A stretch of 7,332 nucleotides of DNA from Novosphingobium sp. (GTDB lineage Bacteria > Pseudomonadota > Alphaproteobacteria > Sphingomonadales > Sphingomonadaceae): positions 1-7,332 of the forward strand of contig JAIXYF010000475.1 in assembly GCA_027490345.1 (NCBI GenBank). The letters run 5' to 3'. Position 1 is the stretch's first letter. Every line of letters starts with the position of its first letter. Shown one piece after another: positions 6,614 through 7,332 of this stretch. The translations under genes were made by a program, and so were the position numbers. The notes under the pieces are model-generated. The model saw only the letters and a list, made by a program, of their open reading frames with translations. It was not told where the DNA came from and made no database searches.

Positions 6614-6640
6614 TCAGCTCTTCCTAACCCGATCAATCGG
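6610..6640 (+). promoter_or_regulatory. Palindrome and weak sigma-28-like boxes before the chemoreceptor gene
   Basis: CCGAT-CA-ATCGG at 6629-6640 is a perfect five-base inverted repeat with a two-base spacer, lying in the 150-bp divergent spacer about 33 bases before the chemoreceptor start. It overlaps CCCGATCA (6628-6635), which matches six of eight positions of the sigma-28 -10 element GCCGATAA, with TCAA (6610-6613) fourteen bases upstream where TAAA is expected at about fifteen. Sigma-28 often drives chemoreceptor genes, so either an operator or a flagellar-class promoter is possible; neither is proven. Confidence 0.3.
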
Positions 6641-6672
6641 CACACATGCCACATGGGAAAGCGCGGGAAACG

Positions 6673-7332
6673 ATGTCGGAATGGTTTGAAAAGCGGGCGC
6701 CGATCCGCGCCAAGTTCATCGCGATGCTGTGGGTCCATCTCGCGCTCGTCGCCAGCGCCGGGCTCGGCACCGCGCTCGCACTCGCGGGGTTCGGCATGAC
6801 CGCATTTCTCGCCCCCGCGCTGGCGCTCGTCCTCACCGCTTTCGCCGTGCTCCAGTCGCGGCGGATGATCTGCGATCCCTATGTCGCCACCGTGGTGCGC
6901 ACCGAAGGGCTCGCGGCGGGCGATCTCGATAGCCCGGTGGCCTTCACCGATTATGCCGATTGCGTCGGCCGCCTTGCCCGCGCGCTCGGCGTGTTCCGCG
7001 ATCAGGCCGTGGCCCTGCGCGAAGCCACCCGGATCGAGCGCGAAATCGTCAAGGGCGAGCTGACCCGCGCCATGGGCGAACTCGCGCGCGGCAATCTGGC
7101 CTACCGCATCAGCAAAGTGTTCCCCGGCGAGACCGAGGGCCTGCGCGAGGATTTCAACAAGGCGCTCGGCGTGCTCGCCGGTGCGATGGGCGAAGTCACC
7201 ACGTCCGCCAGCGCGATCGATACCGGGGCCGCAGAGATCCGCGCCGCATCCGATGATCTCGCCGCCCGCACCGAACAGCAGGCCGCCCGGCTCGAAGAAG
7301 CCAGCGCCGCCATGCAGCAGGTCACCGCGCTC
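6673..7332 (+). CDS. Methyl-accepting chemotaxis protein, N-terminal part (partial, runs off the window)
   Basis: The frame is open from the ATG at 6673 to the last base (220 codons, no stop). Two hydrophobic segments (about residues 14-38 and 42-60) are separated by only a few residues, so there is no periplasmic ligand-binding domain. A HAMP-like region follows (about 62-115, with CDPYVATVVRTEGLAAGDLDSPV), then a second similar unit (about 130-173, MGELARGNLAYRISKVFPGETEGLREDFNKAL). The start of the signalling helix carries a typical methylation region, AARTEQQAARLEEASAAMQQVTAL (197-220). The protein would sit in the inner membrane and control CheA/CheW; its stimulus is unknown and could be sensed through the membrane, inside the cell or by a partner. 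The CheA-contacting hairpin tip lies beyond the window. GGGAAA is the only ribosome-binding-like sequence just upstream. No other che or flagellar gene is in view. Confidence 0.88.
   Translation, partial: MSEWFEKRAPIRAKFIAMLWVHLALVASAGLGTALALAGFGMTAFLAPALALVLTAFAVLQSRRMICDPYVATVVRTEGLAAGDLDSPVAFTDYADCVGRLARALGVFRDQAVALREATRIEREIVKGELTRAMGELARGNLAYRISKVFPGETEGLREDFNKALGVLAGAMGEVTTSASAIDTGAAEIRAASDDLAARTEQQAARLEEASAAMQQVTAL

Noticed and set aside
6639..6650. GGCA-CACA-TGCC considered as part of a sigma-54 promoter
   Set aside because: The GG and GC dinucleotides are not at the required spacing (about ten bases between them), and no TTGC box follows.

Overview
The window is a GC-rich, tightly packed bacterial chromosome segment. 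Gene content, protein style and gene order (folC, an AmpG-type permease, a Rieske oxygenase, rluB, rsmD) suggest an alphaproteobacterium, most likely of the Sphingomonadales (Novosphingobium/Erythrobacter-like). That placement is an inference from recall and could not be tested here. No phage, plasmid, insertion sequence, CRISPR array or RNA gene is visible.

Layout: (1) 1-252, the 3' end of folC on the plus strand. (2) 249-1961, a long AmpG-type muropeptide permease on the minus strand; its stop codon shares a CTAG palindrome with the folC stop. (3) About 100 bp of divergent spacer, then a plus-strand run of three genes: a stand-alone Rieske non-heme iron oxygenase (2062-3216), the 23S rRNA pseudouridine synthase rluB (3249-4559) and the 16S rRNA guanine methyltransferase rsmD (4559-5107). 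These have a 32-bp gap and then a 1-bp stop/start overlap, so they look like one operon. (4) 5108-5253, a nested palindromic repeat between the convergent 3' ends of rsmD and the next gene. (5) 5254-6522, an MFS transporter of the metabolite:H+ symporter type on the minus strand. (6) A 150-bp divergent spacer, then the 5' part of a methyl-accepting chemotaxis protein that runs off the window (6673-7332).

How the genes relate: folC, rluB and rsmD are housekeeping (folate polyglutamylation and two ribosomal RNA modifications). AmpG recycles peptidoglycan fragments. The MHS transporter and the chemoreceptor face the environment and share a divergent control region, but no common substrate can be read from sequence. 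The Rieske oxygenase is the one gene whose biochemical role is open: it has no small subunit, ferredoxin or reductase partner in view, and it sits in front of two rRNA modification genes.

I found no clear novel multi-gene system. The points most worth a second look are the nested palindromic element at 5108-5253, the orphan Rieske oxygenase in an rRNA-modification operon, the chemoreceptor that lacks a periplasmic sensor domain, and the basic disordered tail of RluB.
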